NCBI RefSeq assembly: GCF_030412015.1
Contig: NZ_JASNRD010000015.1
Coordinates: 86,300-150,299 of the forward strand
Direction: 5' to 3'
DNA length: 64,000 nt
Source of the DNA: Massilia sp. YIM B02763
Lineage (GTDB): Bacteria; Pseudomonadota; Gammaproteobacteria; Burkholderiales; Burkholderiaceae_D
Notes under the pieces: model-generated
Told to the model about the DNA's origin: nothing
Seen by the model: only the letters and a program-made list of their open reading frames with translations
Databases searched by the model: none
Translations under genes and position numbers: made by a program
Shown: piece by piece, positions 1-8,692 of the stretch
Position numbering within the stretch: the stretch's first letter is position 1
Layout: the number at the start of each line of letters is the position of its first letter

Positions 1-1
1 G

Positions 2-73
2 AAGGAATTCTGGCACAGCGAATGGACGAGTGGATTCATGGCGGTGGCGGTGTCGGCAGAAAAGAGGTCATGA
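2..73 (+). CDS. Possible 3' end of a truncated CDS
   Basis: The frame starting at base 2 is open from the window edge to a TGA at 71-73 and would give the last 23 residues of a protein (KEFWHSEWTSGF...). Third positions are mostly G or C, as in neighbouring genes. It is too short to assign to a family, and it may be chance read-through. Confidence 0.3.
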   Translation, partial: KEFWHSEWTSGFMAVAVSAEKRS

Positions 74-452
74 TGCCTTGCGCGACCGCCGCCGGGCCCG
101 TGCGGATCCCATGTCGCCGGATCTGCACGGGCAAGTAGCGAAATCCGCTACCTGCGTCCAGTGATCCGTGCGGCCTGCGGCCACGCCTGCCGTACGAAAA
201 ATGCCCGGATGCGCAAGCGGATCCGGGCGAAAGGCCGTGCGGGAGAGAATGGCGCGGCGTAGAGGAGACAGTTGCAGGATAGACGATGGCGCGGCGTCCG
301 CCAATCATACGGAAGGATAGGGGGCAGGCAGACGGAAAGGGCGCTCGGAATTTTAGGCAAGGAACTCGGAGCATCGCCCATGGAGAAGCGGTCTCGCGCT
401 TCGTAGAATGCTCCTGCGGCGCATTCCCGCTGCATGGAAGAGGAGAACAACG
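74..452. other. 379-bp intergenic stretch, no gene seen
   Basis: No convincing reading frame in either direction. It holds one hairpin (GCAAGTAGCG at 131-140 against CGCTACCTGC at 146-155, one mismatch, 5-base loop) without a T-tract, so it is not a clear terminator. The last 20 bases carry the ribosome site of the gene at 453. Confidence 0.5.
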
Positions 453-1340
453 ATGCCCAACGATGCCACCCCTGTCTGGTTCATTGCCGATGCGTCGGCC
501 GGCCTGGCCGCCGCGCTCGCCGAGGCCGTGCTCGACGCCGGCCAGCGTGCCTTCCTCGCCGCGCGCGAGCCGGAGCGCCTGCGCTCCCTCGTGGAACGCC
601 ATCCGGGCCGGGCCGAGGCGGTCGCGCTCGACGTCCTCGACGGCGCCGCGGTCGATGGCGCCCTGCGCGATGCCGAGGCGCGGTTCGGCCGCATCGACGT
701 GCTGGCCGCGAGCGCGCAGCAGCGCTACTTCGGCGCGGTCGAGGAGGGCGACGAGGCCGCATTGCGCGCCGTGTTCGAGGAAAACGTGTTCGCTCCCGTG
801 AACCTGGCGCGGCGCGTGCTGCCCGGCATGCGCGCGCGCCGCGCCGGCCACATCGTGCTGCTGGCGCGCGGCGCCGCCCATCTGCCGGCGGGCGACGGCT
901 TCTGCCATGCGGCCCGCTCGGCGCTGGAGGCGCTGGCCGAAGCCCTGTTCCATGAGGTGGAGCGTTTCGGCATCGGCGTGACGCTGGTCGATCCGGGCCC
1001 GGGCGACGACGGCCGCGCCACCCCGGCGCGCGCCGCCGGCGCCGCCATCGCCGACTATGCCGACCTGGCCGGCCGCCAGAGCGCAAGCGGCGCGCCGGTC
1101 GACGCAACGCGCGCGGCACAGGCGATCCTGCGCGCGGTGGCGGGCGGTCGCGGTCCGCTGCGCCTGGTGCTGGGCCGCGCGGCGCTGCAGCGCGCCTACG
1201 ACCGCCTGCGCATCCTGAAGGTGGGGTTCGATGCCTGGGCCGAGCTGGCCGCATCGGCCGATCCCGACCTGCCGGAAGCGGCACCGTCGCGCACGCCCCG
1301 GGCCGCGCGCGGCCGTGCGCGCACGGGCGCGCCGGCCTGA
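453..1340 (+). CDS. SDR-family protein, catalytically degenerate
   Basis: A 295-residue Rossmann-fold short-chain dehydrogenase/reductase by overall pattern (beta-alpha-beta start, acidic VALDVLDG after strand 3, RFGRIDVL, GFCHAARSALEAL helix). ATG 453 was chosen because GGAAGAGGAG lies just upstream. The family signatures are damaged: the glycine motif reads ADASAGLA (residues 12-19), the NNAG motif is replaced by AASAQQ near 85-90, and the YxxxK pair is F150 and R155. The C-terminus is an Arg/Ala/Pro tail. It may bind NAD(P) or another ligand without normal oxidoreductase chemistry; that is inference. Monocistronic, followed by a convergent gene 5 bp away. Confidence 0.75.
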   Translation: MPNDATPVWFIADASAGLAAALAEAVLDAGQRAFLAAREPERLRSLVERHPGRAEAVALDVLDGAAVDGALRDAEARFGRIDVLAASAQQRYFGAVEEGDEAALRAVFEENVFAPVNLARRVLPGMRARRAGHIVLLARGAAHLPAGDGFCHAARSALEALAEALFHEVERFGIGVTLVDPGPGDDGRATPARAAGAAIADYADLAGRQSASGAPVDATRAAQAILRAVAGGRGPLRLVLGRAALQRAYDRLRILKVGFDAWAELAASADPDLPEAAPSRTPRAARGRARTGAPA

Positions 1341-1345
1341 GGCCC

Positions 1346-1612
1346 TCACGCCGCCGCCGCGGCGCCCTGCATTTTCCCGCACAGCAGGCGCCCGGCAGGG
1401 CTCAGGCAAATCTTGCCGTTGCCGGCGGCATCGTGTTCCAGCGCGATCCAGCCGCCGCCGGCAAGCACGGTCAAGTCGCGCATCAAGTCGCTCATATGAC
1501 AGTCGCACAGCGTGCGTAGTTGCGCCATCGAGCAGCCGCCTGGACGTGCCAGTTCGGCGTCCCGCAGTGTCATCAGTATCGTCGCCGGCCGCGCCAGCAC
1601 CTCGTCGTCCAT
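1346..1612 (-). CDS. Small winged-helix-like hypothetical protein
   Basis: 88 residues from an ATG at 1612 (upstream GAGGGAAAC), chosen over a longer Arg-rich extension to 1705. The sequence MAQLRTLCDCHMSDLMRDLTVLAGGGWIAL followed by GKICLSPAGRLLCG has the helix-helix-wing layout of a small winged-helix DNA-binding domain (MarR/DUF-like), but no specific family is recognised. It lies tail to tail with the SDR-like gene. Residues 1-20 are acidic and Leu-rich. Function unknown; a DNA-binding role is a guess from secondary-structure pattern only. Confidence 0.55.
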   Translation of the reverse strand: MDDEVLARPATILMTLRDAELARPGGCSMAQLRTLCDCHMSDLMRDLTVLAGGGWIALEHDAAGNGKICLSPAGRLLCGKMQGAAAAA

Positions 1613-1781
1613 CGTGTTTCCCTCGTCGTTGCTTGACCGTCGCCGGCATGGGATGCGGCGCGTGCGCCCGTGCGGCACAGTCCTGGAGGCGGAGGGTGTC
1701 TCCATCGATGGCAGTGTAGCGGCCGTGGCGCTGCCCCGCCACCATACGTCGGTATGGGCGAAGCGCCTGCCGCATGAACGG

Positions 1782-2564
1782 CTACATCTGCCGGAACAGG
1801 TGCGCGAACAGGGGACTCACGCGCAGCCGTTCCCCGCGTCCGCGCAAGTGCAGCGCGAGCTTGCCCGCATCGTCCCGGCTGGCGCCCGCCACGTGGAGCA
1901 GGTTGACGATGGTGCCGCGGCTCACCTGCGGGAACTGCCGCGGATCCAGTTGCGCCAGCAATTCCTTCAGCGGTAGGCGGATCAGCGCGTCGCCCTCGAG
2001 GCTCACCACATTGACGTACTTGTCGAGCGCCTGGAAGTACACGACGTCCTGCACGGGAATCAGCCGCACCATGTTGCCGACGGCGGCGCGGATCGTGTCC
2101 AGGTGGCGGGCCGCCTGCGCTGCAGGCAGCAAGGCGCGCATCTGCGCCACCAGGTCCGCCATGGCGCCATCGCCGCCTCGCTCGCGCAGCCGTTCCTGGA
2201 TGCGCCGCACCGTGCCGTCCAGCCGCGCCGCGGACACGGGCTTGAGCACGTAGTCGAGCGCCGCCTGTTCGAAGGCTTGCACGGCATAGTCGTCGTAGGC
2301 GGTGACGAAGACGACGATGGGAAAAGGCTTCGCGCCGTCCCAGCGCTCGGCCAGTTCCTCGGCCGCTTCCAGTCCGCTCATGCCGGGCATGCGGATGTCG
2401 AGGAACAGCACGTCCGGCCGGTGGGCCAGCGCGGCGTCGACGGCGGCGGTGCCGTTCGGCGCGTCCGGCAGCAGGTGCAATCCGGGCCACAGCCCGCCCA
2501 GCGTCTGCGCCAGGACGGCGGCCAGGATCGGTTCGTCCTCGGCGATCAGGGCGCTGGCGTTCAT
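1782..2564 (-). CDS. LytTR-family response regulator
   Basis: 260 residues. Receiver domain at about 5-120 with acidic pocket (ED at 9-10), phospho-acceptor D56 (LFLDIRMPG) and K108 (YVLKPVS). The LytTR DNA-binding domain spans about 155-260 (VRLIPVQDVVYFQALDKYVNVV, then the PQVSRGTIVNL segment). This is the AlgR/LytR architecture. It overlaps the stop of the upstream kinase gene by 4 bp (ATGA), so the two are translationally coupled and form one two-component system. Targets are not evident in the window. Confidence 0.92.
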   Translation of the reverse strand: MNASALIAEDEPILAAVLAQTLGGLWPGLHLLPDAPNGTAAVDAALAHRPDVLFLDIRMPGMSGLEAAEELAERWDGAKPFPIVVFVTAYDDYAVQAFEQAALDYVLKPVSAARLDGTVRRIQERLRERGGDGAMADLVAQMRALLPAAQAARHLDTIRAAVGNMVRLIPVQDVVYFQALDKYVNVVSLEGDALIRLPLKELLAQLDPRQFPQVSRGTIVNLLHVAGASRDDAGKLALHLRGRGERLRVSPLFAHLFRQM

Positions 2565-3673
2565 GCGGCCTCCAGGGGAACGGTCAGGCGCGCCAGCGTG
2601 CCGCGCGGGGTGGCCGGCGCCAGCACGAGGGCGGCGCGCGCGCCGTACAGCGCCTGCAGCCGTTCGCGCGTGGTGGCGAGGCCGATGCCGCCGCCGGATC
2701 TGCTGTCGCCGGCCGGCAGGCCGATGCCCGTATCGCGCACGCACACTTCCAGCATCCCGTCGCGCGCTTGCGCCTCGACGACGATCTCGCCGCCGTCGAC
2801 GTGCGGCTCCAGGCCATGGACGATGGCATTCTCGACGAGTGGCTGCAGCAGCATGGGCGGCAGCCGTGCGCCGCGCAGCGCATCCGGCAGCGTCACGCGA
2901 TGGCGCAGCCGCGCCCCCATGCGCACACCCATCAGGCCCAGATAGGCCTCGATCGCATCGAACTCCTCGGCCAGCGTCGTCGTGTCGAGGCGGGTGGCGG
3001 CCAGCGTCGCGCGCAGGTACTGGATCAGGTGGTCCAGCATGGCGCCCGCGCGGGCCGGATCGATGGCGATCAGGCCCTGCAGGTTGGCCAGCGTATTGAA
3101 CAGCATGTGCGGCTCGATCTGGGCCTGCAGCAGCCGCAGTTGGGCCTGCAGCGCCTGGCGTTCGATGCGTTCGGCGCGGGTGCGCGCCTCGGCACGCTCG
3201 GCCTTGATGCGCTCGACGCGTTCGCGGGCCAGCACCAGCAGTACGACGACGCTGATGGCGAGCAGCGTGAACAGGACGAGGCTGATGCGCGGCACGCTCG
3301 GATAGCCGGCCAGGTCGGGCACGGGCCGGCCGATGACGGCCCCGCCGAGCGCGATGCCGGCATAGTGCGCGACGGGCGCGGTGACGACGATGAGCGCCAG
3401 CATCGGGCCCGTCCAGCGCCTCCGCCGCGCCGGATCGCCCAGCACGAACAGGCGCACGCCGTCCAGGATCAGCAGGGCGACGAGGCCGACGCAGAGGGAG
3501 TAGACGACCTGCTCGTACAGCTCCTGCGGCCGGCCCGCGGCGAGCGTCAGCACGACCCCGGCCCAAGTGCTGACGATGACGGTCCAGCCGAGATCGTCGG
3601 CAAAGCGGCGCAGGCGCGGCCATGCCGATGTGTCGGGCATGCAGGTGGGGAGGAGTCGGCCGAGGGTCACCAT
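2561..3673 (-). CDS. LytS/AlgZ-type sensor histidine kinase
   Basis: 370 residues from ATG 3673 (AAAAAGGC upstream). Four membrane segments at roughly 30-47, 57-78, 92-112 and 130-149, a short coiled linker rich in ERIKAERAEARTRAERI, then a His_kinase domain with the phospho-accepting H189 in QIEPHMLFNTLANL and an HATPase with N-box PLVENAIVHGLEPH and DTGIGLP. There is no periplasmic sensor domain, so the signal is probably sensed within or near the membrane. Cotranscribed with the downstream LytTR regulator (4-bp overlap). Confidence 0.92.
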   Translation of the reverse strand: MVTLGRLLPTCMPDTSAWPRLRRFADDLGWTVIVSTWAGVVLTLAAGRPQELYEQVVYSLCVGLVALLILDGVRLFVLGDPARRRRWTGPMLALIVVTAPVAHYAGIALGGAVIGRPVPDLAGYPSVPRISLVLFTLLAISVVVLLVLARERVERIKAERAEARTRAERIERQALQAQLRLLQAQIEPHMLFNTLANLQGLIAIDPARAGAMLDHLIQYLRATLAATRLDTTTLAEEFDAIEAYLGLMGVRMGARLRHRVTLPDALRGARLPPMLLQPLVENAIVHGLEPHVDGGEIVVEAQARDGMLEVCVRDTGIGLPAGDSRSGGGIGLATTRERLQALYGARAALVLAPATPRGTLARLTVPLEAA

Positions 3674-3858
3674 GGTCTTGCCTTTTTGTAATCCGATGCC
3701 GCATTGTGCCGTCGGCGGGAGGCAGGGAGCAAGCCGCATGCGACGAAGCCGGCCCGGCGCGGCATGAAACCGTGCCACGGGCGACGAAACGAGGCGGACG
3801 CTGCCCCGCCCGGGCCTCGCCGATAATACGGCATCGCTCTCCACCCGCATGGATCACC

Positions 3859-4875
3859 ATGGAATTCCAGTTTCTCGGTACCTCGTCCGGCACGCCCAGC
3901 CGATCCCGCAACGTCAGCGGCCTGGCGCTGCATTCGCCCACGTCGAAGGGGTGGGTGCTGGTCGACTGCGGCGAAGGCACCCAGCACCAGATCCTGCGCA
4001 CGCACCTGACGCTGCACGGCCTGCAGGCCATCTTCATCACCCACATGCATGGCGACCACTGCTATGGCCTGCCGGGCCTGCTGGCCAGCGCAGGCATGGG
4101 CAACCGCACGGCGCCCCTGGCGATCGTCGGTCCGCCGCCGTTGTGGCGCTTGCTGCAGGCCGTGATGGAGACGAGCGAGCTCGCGCTGCCGTTCGCGCTC
4201 GACTTCATCGCCATCGACGACTTGCCCGGCCATGCCGCGTTCTGCGACTTCGACGTGCGCGCGACGGCGCTGTCGCACCGGATGCCCTCGTGGGCCTACA
4301 CGTTCACCGAACGCGACGTGGAACGCCGCCTCGATCCGGAGCGCCTGCGCGCCGCCGGCGTGCCGCGCGGCGAAGCCTGGGGGCGGCTGCAGCGCGGGGA
4401 AGACGTGGTCATGCAGGATGGCCGGCTGGTGCGCCCGGTGGACGTCTTGCAGACACCGCGCCGGCCGCGCAGGATCGTCGTGGGCGGCGACAACGACCGG
4501 CCGGAGCTGCTGCTGGACGAAGCGCGCCAGGCCGATGTGCTGGTGCACGAAGCGACATATACGGAGGCGATACGGCTCAAGGTGGGACCGGGACCGCAGC
4601 ACAGCTCCGCGCTGATGGTGGGACGCATGGCGCAGGAAGCGGGCTTGTTGCACCTGGTGCTCACGCACTTCAGCCCCCGCTACCAGGAGCGGCCGGGGCC
4701 GGGACAGCCGGGCATCGGCGACGTGGAGGCGGAAGCGCGCTCCGTGTACGAAGGCGGGCTGTTCATGGCGCGCGACTTCGACCGGTATGTGCTCGACAAG
4801 CAGTACGTGCTGGAGCGGCTGCCAAGCGAAGAACGGCGGCGGTCCGATGTGGCGTCAGCGCTACAGCCGACGTAG
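3859..4875 (+). CDS. rnz: Ribonuclease Z (tRNase Z)
   Basis: 338 residues of the metallo-beta-lactamase fold that trims the 3' trailer of tRNA precursors. Family marks: FLGTSSGTPSRSRNVSG at the N-terminus, HxHxDH at 62-67 (THMHGDH), a distal Asp in VGGDNDRPELLL, the HEATY motif, and a C-terminal His in VLTHFSPRY. The start is the ATG at 3859 (MEFQFLG), which matches the family start; an out-of-frame ATG lies 10 bp upstream. Normal length for the short bacterial form. The gene stands alone, divergent from the LytS-like kinase gene with a 185-bp gap. Confidence 0.92.
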   Translation: MEFQFLGTSSGTPSRSRNVSGLALHSPTSKGWVLVDCGEGTQHQILRTHLTLHGLQAIFITHMHGDHCYGLPGLLASAGMGNRTAPLAIVGPPPLWRLLQAVMETSELALPFALDFIAIDDLPGHAAFCDFDVRATALSHRMPSWAYTFTERDVERRLDPERLRAAGVPRGEAWGRLQRGEDVVMQDGRLVRPVDVLQTPRRPRRIVVGGDNDRPELLLDEARQADVLVHEATYTEAIRLKVGPGPQHSSALMVGRMAQEAGLLHLVLTHFSPRYQERPGPGQPGIGDVEAEARSVYEGGLFMARDFDRYVLDKQYVLERLPSEERRRSDVASALQPT

Positions 4876-4936
4876 ATTTCTCACCATGTCAAAAAGTTTC
4901 ATCTTTCATTAGAAGAAATATCTCGGATTGTCACAA

Positions 4937-6250
4937 TGTGTGTGCCGCGACGGGCGGCGACGCCACGTCCAGCGGCATCGCCAACGGTGCGGCGACGGCG
5001 GGAACGGCGGGACGGAGCGGCGCCAGCAACGACGCGCGCCTGAACGTGGGAGTGGGGGCGAACGCCAACGGCACCCGCCTCGGTGACGTGGCCAGCAGCG
5101 CCGGCCCGGAAGCGGGCCGCTCCGCGGCCGGCGTCCAAGACGCAGGACTGGGCAACGTGACCAAGGTCTCGCCCAGCGGCTTGTTCATCAAGAGCCCGGA
5201 CGCCAGCGGCAGCTACGTGTACGAGACCCGGCCGCAATTCGCCAACCAGCAGCAGTGGACCAGCAGCGACTACCTGTTGAACCAGCTGACGCTGGACCCG
5301 GCCACGACGCAGAAACGCCTGGGCGACGGCTTCTACGAACAACGCATGGTGCGTGAGCAGTTATCCGAACTGACGGGCCGTCAATCCGACATCGGCGCCA
5401 GCGACGACAGCACCTACAAGCAGCTGCTGACCAACGCCGTCAGCGCCGCCCAGGAATTCGGCCTGCGCCCCGGCGTGGCGCTCAGCGCCGACCAGGTCAG
5501 CCGCCTGACCAGCGACATCGTGTGGATGGAAAACCAGACCGTGATGCTCCCGGACGGCAGCACCGAAACGGTCCTTGTGCCGCGGGTGTACCTGGCCCAC
5601 GTGGGCCAGGAATCGGTGAAACCGACCGGCGCGCTCGTCGCCGGCAATGGCGTGAGCATCAACGTCACCGAGAGCATCGTCAACCAGGGCGGCTTGATCG
5701 ACGGCGGCAACGGCCGCACCGTGCTGGTGGCGGGGCAGGATATCGTCAATGCCGGCGGCACGATCAAGGGCGGCGCGGTGGCGCTGAAGGCCGACGGCGA
5801 CATCCGCAATGAATCGCTGACCGTGAAGGAGACGTACGACTTCGGGCCGAACAGCGGGAGCTACACGTCGCTGTCGAACGTGGCGACGATCTCGTCGAGG
5901 GGCACGCTGGACATCCTGGCCGGCCGCGACCTGGTCGACCTGGCCGGCAAGATCAACGTCGGCACCAACGCCACGCTGAGCCCCGGCGGCAACATCGACT
6001 TCAGCACCATCCAGACCGGCAGCACGTATCAGTCGCAGAGCGCCGGCGTGACGGAGAAGGACAGCAGCATCACGCACCAGCTGAGCCAGATCGGCACCGG
6101 CGGCGACCTGACGATCGCCGCAATGGGGAACCTGACCGGTACCCAGGTGTCGATCGGCACCGGGGTAGCGGGGCCGGCAAGCTGCTGGCGGGCGGCAGCA
6201 TCAACATCGCCGCCGTCAAGAACGAGGTCAAGACCTCGGTGCAGAACGGG
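4937..6250 (+). pseudogene. Filamentous haemagglutinin/CdiA-type exoprotein fragment
   Basis: Translating the frame in register with base 4938 gives sequence typical of the middle of FhaB/CdiA-type two-partner-secretion exoproteins: SGSYVYETRPQFANQQQW, a DYLL...DPATTQKRLGDGFYEQR block, LTGRQ, then PGVALSADQVSRLTSDIVWM and VLVPRVYLAHV, followed by haemagglutinin repeats (GNGVSINVTESIVNQGG, AGRDLVDLAGKIN). There is no start, signal peptide or TPS transport domain and no C-terminal toxin. Around 6162-6167 the frame breaks: KLLAGGSINIAAVKNEV continues in another frame, which fits loss of one G. Homology fades after about 6250. No partner transporter or immunity gene is nearby. It is a decayed relic. 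Confidence 0.85.
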
Positions 6251-6413
6251 CGTGCGCGCAGCGCAGCCGCGCAACTACCAGTTGCGCCTCAAGCATTGGC
6301 GCGACTGGCAAGGCGAAGCAGGCGTCATTGCCCGCCATCTCATCAGCTTGCGCGTACAGTAAGAGCTTGGAACGACCTCGATGCCGGCGATATAGGCGCG
6401 ACCGCTCGCGTTC

Positions 6414-7592
6414 TCAGGGCGCGTGCCTGGGCGGCGGTCGCGGACCGGAATCCGCCGGGCAGGGGTGGCGCTGCGGGATCCGGACCAGGAATTCGCTGCC
6501 GCGTCCTTGCCCTTCGCTGCGCACCTCGATCGTCCCGCCGTGCAGCGCGACGATCTCCTTCACCACCGAGAGCCCGATGCCCAGTCCCGCGCCGCGCTCG
6601 GCGTGGGTGCCGTCGGCCTGGGTGAAGATGTCGAAGATGCGCGGCAGCAGCTCCGCGCCGATGCCCTGGCCGTCGTCCTTCACGTAGCAGACGAAGTGGG
6701 ACTGGTCCACGGTGCAGGACAGCCAGATGTTGCCGCCGGCCGGCGTGTACTTGATGGCGTTGTTGAGCAGGTTGACGATCACCTGTATCAGGCGGCTCGC
6801 ATCCACGTCGACTTCGATCGGCACCGGCGGCATGACGTGGTGCAGCGTCGTGCCCTTGCTCTCGGCAGCGCTGCCGCAGGCATCGAGCGCTTCGAACAGG
6901 ACTTCCTGCAGGATGGCGCGGCCGTAGGCGATGCTCATCTTGCCCGTCTGGACGCGGGTGAGGTCGACCAGGTCCTCGATCAGCCGTTCCAGGAAGCCGA
7001 CCTGGCGGTCCATGATCTTGATCGGCTGCGCATGGCGCGGATTCGGGTCCGGCTGGCGCTTCATGAGTTCCAGCGCCGTCTTCAGCGGCGACAGGGGATT
7101 GCGCATCTCGTGCGCGATGGTTCCGATGAACACATTTTTCTCGTGCTGGCGCACATTGCATTCGTGCTGCACGTTCTCCAGGTACTTCATGCGCGTGCGC
7201 AGGTGGGTGACGTCGCGGAAGATCTTCACGAAACGGGTGCCCTGGCCGTCTCCCGCATCCATGGCCATGCTGGCGCCGCTGGACCAGAAGCGCGAGCCGT
7301 CCTTGCGCAGATGCCAGCGCTCGTCTTCGGCCACGCCCACGACCCGCACCGTATTGGCCTCGTGCTCGTGCATCCGGCGCTCCACGTCTTCGGGCACGAA
7401 CAGGATGGCCGTCGAGCGTCCCAGCACCTCGTCGGCGCGCCAGCCCGTGACGAAGTGCGCCCCCGCGCCCCAGCCCGTGATGCGCAGCGCATCGTCGTAG
7501 AAGACGACGCCGTACTGCTGCGCCGCGCCCAGCAACAGGCGCGCGAACGCGGCGGCCTGGTCGGCATTCCAGTAGCTCGGCATGTCATCCAC
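6414..7592 (-). CDS. PAS-domain hybrid-type sensor histidine kinase (soluble)
   Basis: 392 residues, no membrane segment, so cytoplasmic. PAS domain about 15-130 (VVFYDDALRITGWGAGAHFVTGW, then GRSTAILFVPEDV and the PAC segment with IFRDVTHLR), coiled linker, HisKA with H161 in IAHEMRNPLSPLK, HATPase with N-box NLLNNAIKYT (274-283), DDGQGIG (306-312), FDIFTQ and GAGLGIGL (334-341). The best start is GTG 7592, 12 bases after GAGGAG; ATG 7583 is an alternative. No receiver gene is adjacent, so its partner is unknown. The C-terminal 20 residues are a Pro/Arg tail. Confidence 0.9.
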   Translation of the reverse strand: MDDMPSYWNADQAAAFARLLLGAAQQYGVVFYDDALRITGWGAGAHFVTGWRADEVLGRSTAILFVPEDVERRMHEHEANTVRVVGVAEDERWHLRKDGSRFWSSGASMAMDAGDGQGTRFVKIFRDVTHLRTRMKYLENVQHECNVRQHEKNVFIGTIAHEMRNPLSPLKTALELMKRQPDPNPRHAQPIKIMDRQVGFLERLIEDLVDLTRVQTGKMSIAYGRAILQEVLFEALDACGSAAESKGTTLHHVMPPVPIEVDVDASRLIQVIVNLLNNAIKYTPAGGNIWLSCTVDQSHFVCYVKDDGQGIGAELLPRIFDIFTQADGTHAERGAGLGIGLSVVKEIVALHGGTIEVRSEGQGRGSEFLVRIPQRHPCPADSGPRPPPRHAP

Positions 7593-7699
7593 GATGCGGC
7601 TTGTCTCCTCGAGTCACCCATATGATGTCGCCTGTCCCCAACGCTGGACGGCAAGGCATACGCTAGCGCATTTCGGGAAATTCGGGCGCGGCAATCCCG

Positions 7700-8593
7700 C
7701 TAGACCGCGAGTGCGTCGGCCAGCGCCTGCGCCGCCGGCGGCAGTTCGGGCGGGCTGCGCATGCACACGGCGAGCCGCCGCAGCGCCCAGGCATCGGCCA
7801 GTGCGACGATGGCGAGGTCGAGCGATTGCGCGCCGCGCCGGGCCGCCACTTCGGACACGATGCCGACGCCGATCCCGCCCGCCGCCAGGCGGCACACGGC
7901 ATCGAAGCTGCCCACCCGCACGCGCACGCGCAAGGTGCGGCCCGAGCGCGCGGCCTGGTCGGCCAGGTAGCGGCCCAGCGCGCTGTCGTCGGCCAGGCCC
8001 ACGTGGTCGGCGTCCAGCAGGCGCGAGAACGATACGGCGGTGGCGTCCGGCGCCAGCAGCGCGCGTGCCGCATCCGGCGCCGCCACCGCCACCAGGCGGT
8101 CGACGCGGAAGGGCAGGCAGGCCAGGCCGGCCAGGTCGACCGTGTCCGCCGCGATGCCGAGGTCGGCTGCCCCCGCGCGCACCTTGCGCGCCACCTCCGC
8201 GCTGGGACACTCGTCCAGCTCCACGTCGATGCCCGGATGGCGGGCCATGAAGCCGGCGAGCGCGTCAGGCAGGTATTCGCTCATCGCGGCCGTGTTGCAC
8301 GCCAGCCGTACGGCGCCCTTGATGCCGCCCGCGTGGTCGCCCAGTTCCGCCTGCAGCCGCGCGAGCTGCTGGAACACGAGGCGCGCATGGCGCACGACGG
8401 CGTCGCCGGCCGCCGTGGGCCGCACGCCACGGCGCCCGCGCAGCAGCAGCGGCATGCCCAGCGCGTCCTCCAGGGCCCCGATGCGCGCGCTCGCCGATGC
8501 CAGCGCCAGGTGGGCGCGCGCGGCGCCGGCGGTGATGCTGCCCGCATCGACGACGTGCAGGAACAGCCGCAGGTCGGTCAGGTCGTAACGCAA
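7700..8593 (-). CDS. LysR-family transcriptional regulator (TTG start)
   Basis: 297 residues. N-terminal winged helix (LRLFLHVVDAGSITAGAARAHLALASASARIGALE) and LysR substrate-binding domain from about 90. No ATG or GTG fits the N-terminus; TTG 8593 lies 6 bases after AGAGGAGAA and gives the family-length start, so TTG initiation is inferred. It is divergent from the TauE/SafE exporter gene across 99 bp, the usual arrangement for a LysR regulator controlling its neighbour. Likely target: the exporter and its own promoter. Confidence 0.88.
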   Translation of the reverse strand: MRYDLTDLRLFLHVVDAGSITAGAARAHLALASASARIGALEDALGMPLLLRGRRGVRPTAAGDAVVRHARLVFQQLARLQAELGDHAGGIKGAVRLACNTAAMSEYLPDALAGFMARHPGIDVELDECPSAEVARKVRAGAADLGIAADTVDLAGLACLPFRVDRLVAVAAPDAARALLAPDATAVSFSRLLDADHVGLADDSALGRYLADQAARSGRTLRVRVRVGSFDAVCRLAAGGIGVGIVSEVAARRGAQSLDLAIVALADAWALRRLAVCMRSPPELPPAAQALADALAV

Positions 8594-8692
8594 TCGGTTC
8601 TCCTCTCTTGCGGAGTGCCTTCGGCAAGGACGAAGGCTGCCTCCGGTTCTTCCGCATTGTCGCAGACCGGGGCGTGGCGAACAATACGCGCC

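Noticed and set aside
36..1775. 579-codon open frame on the minus strand
   Set aside because: Runs antisense through the SDR-like gene, Arg/Ala/Gly-rich, no domain or ribosome site; high-GC shadow.
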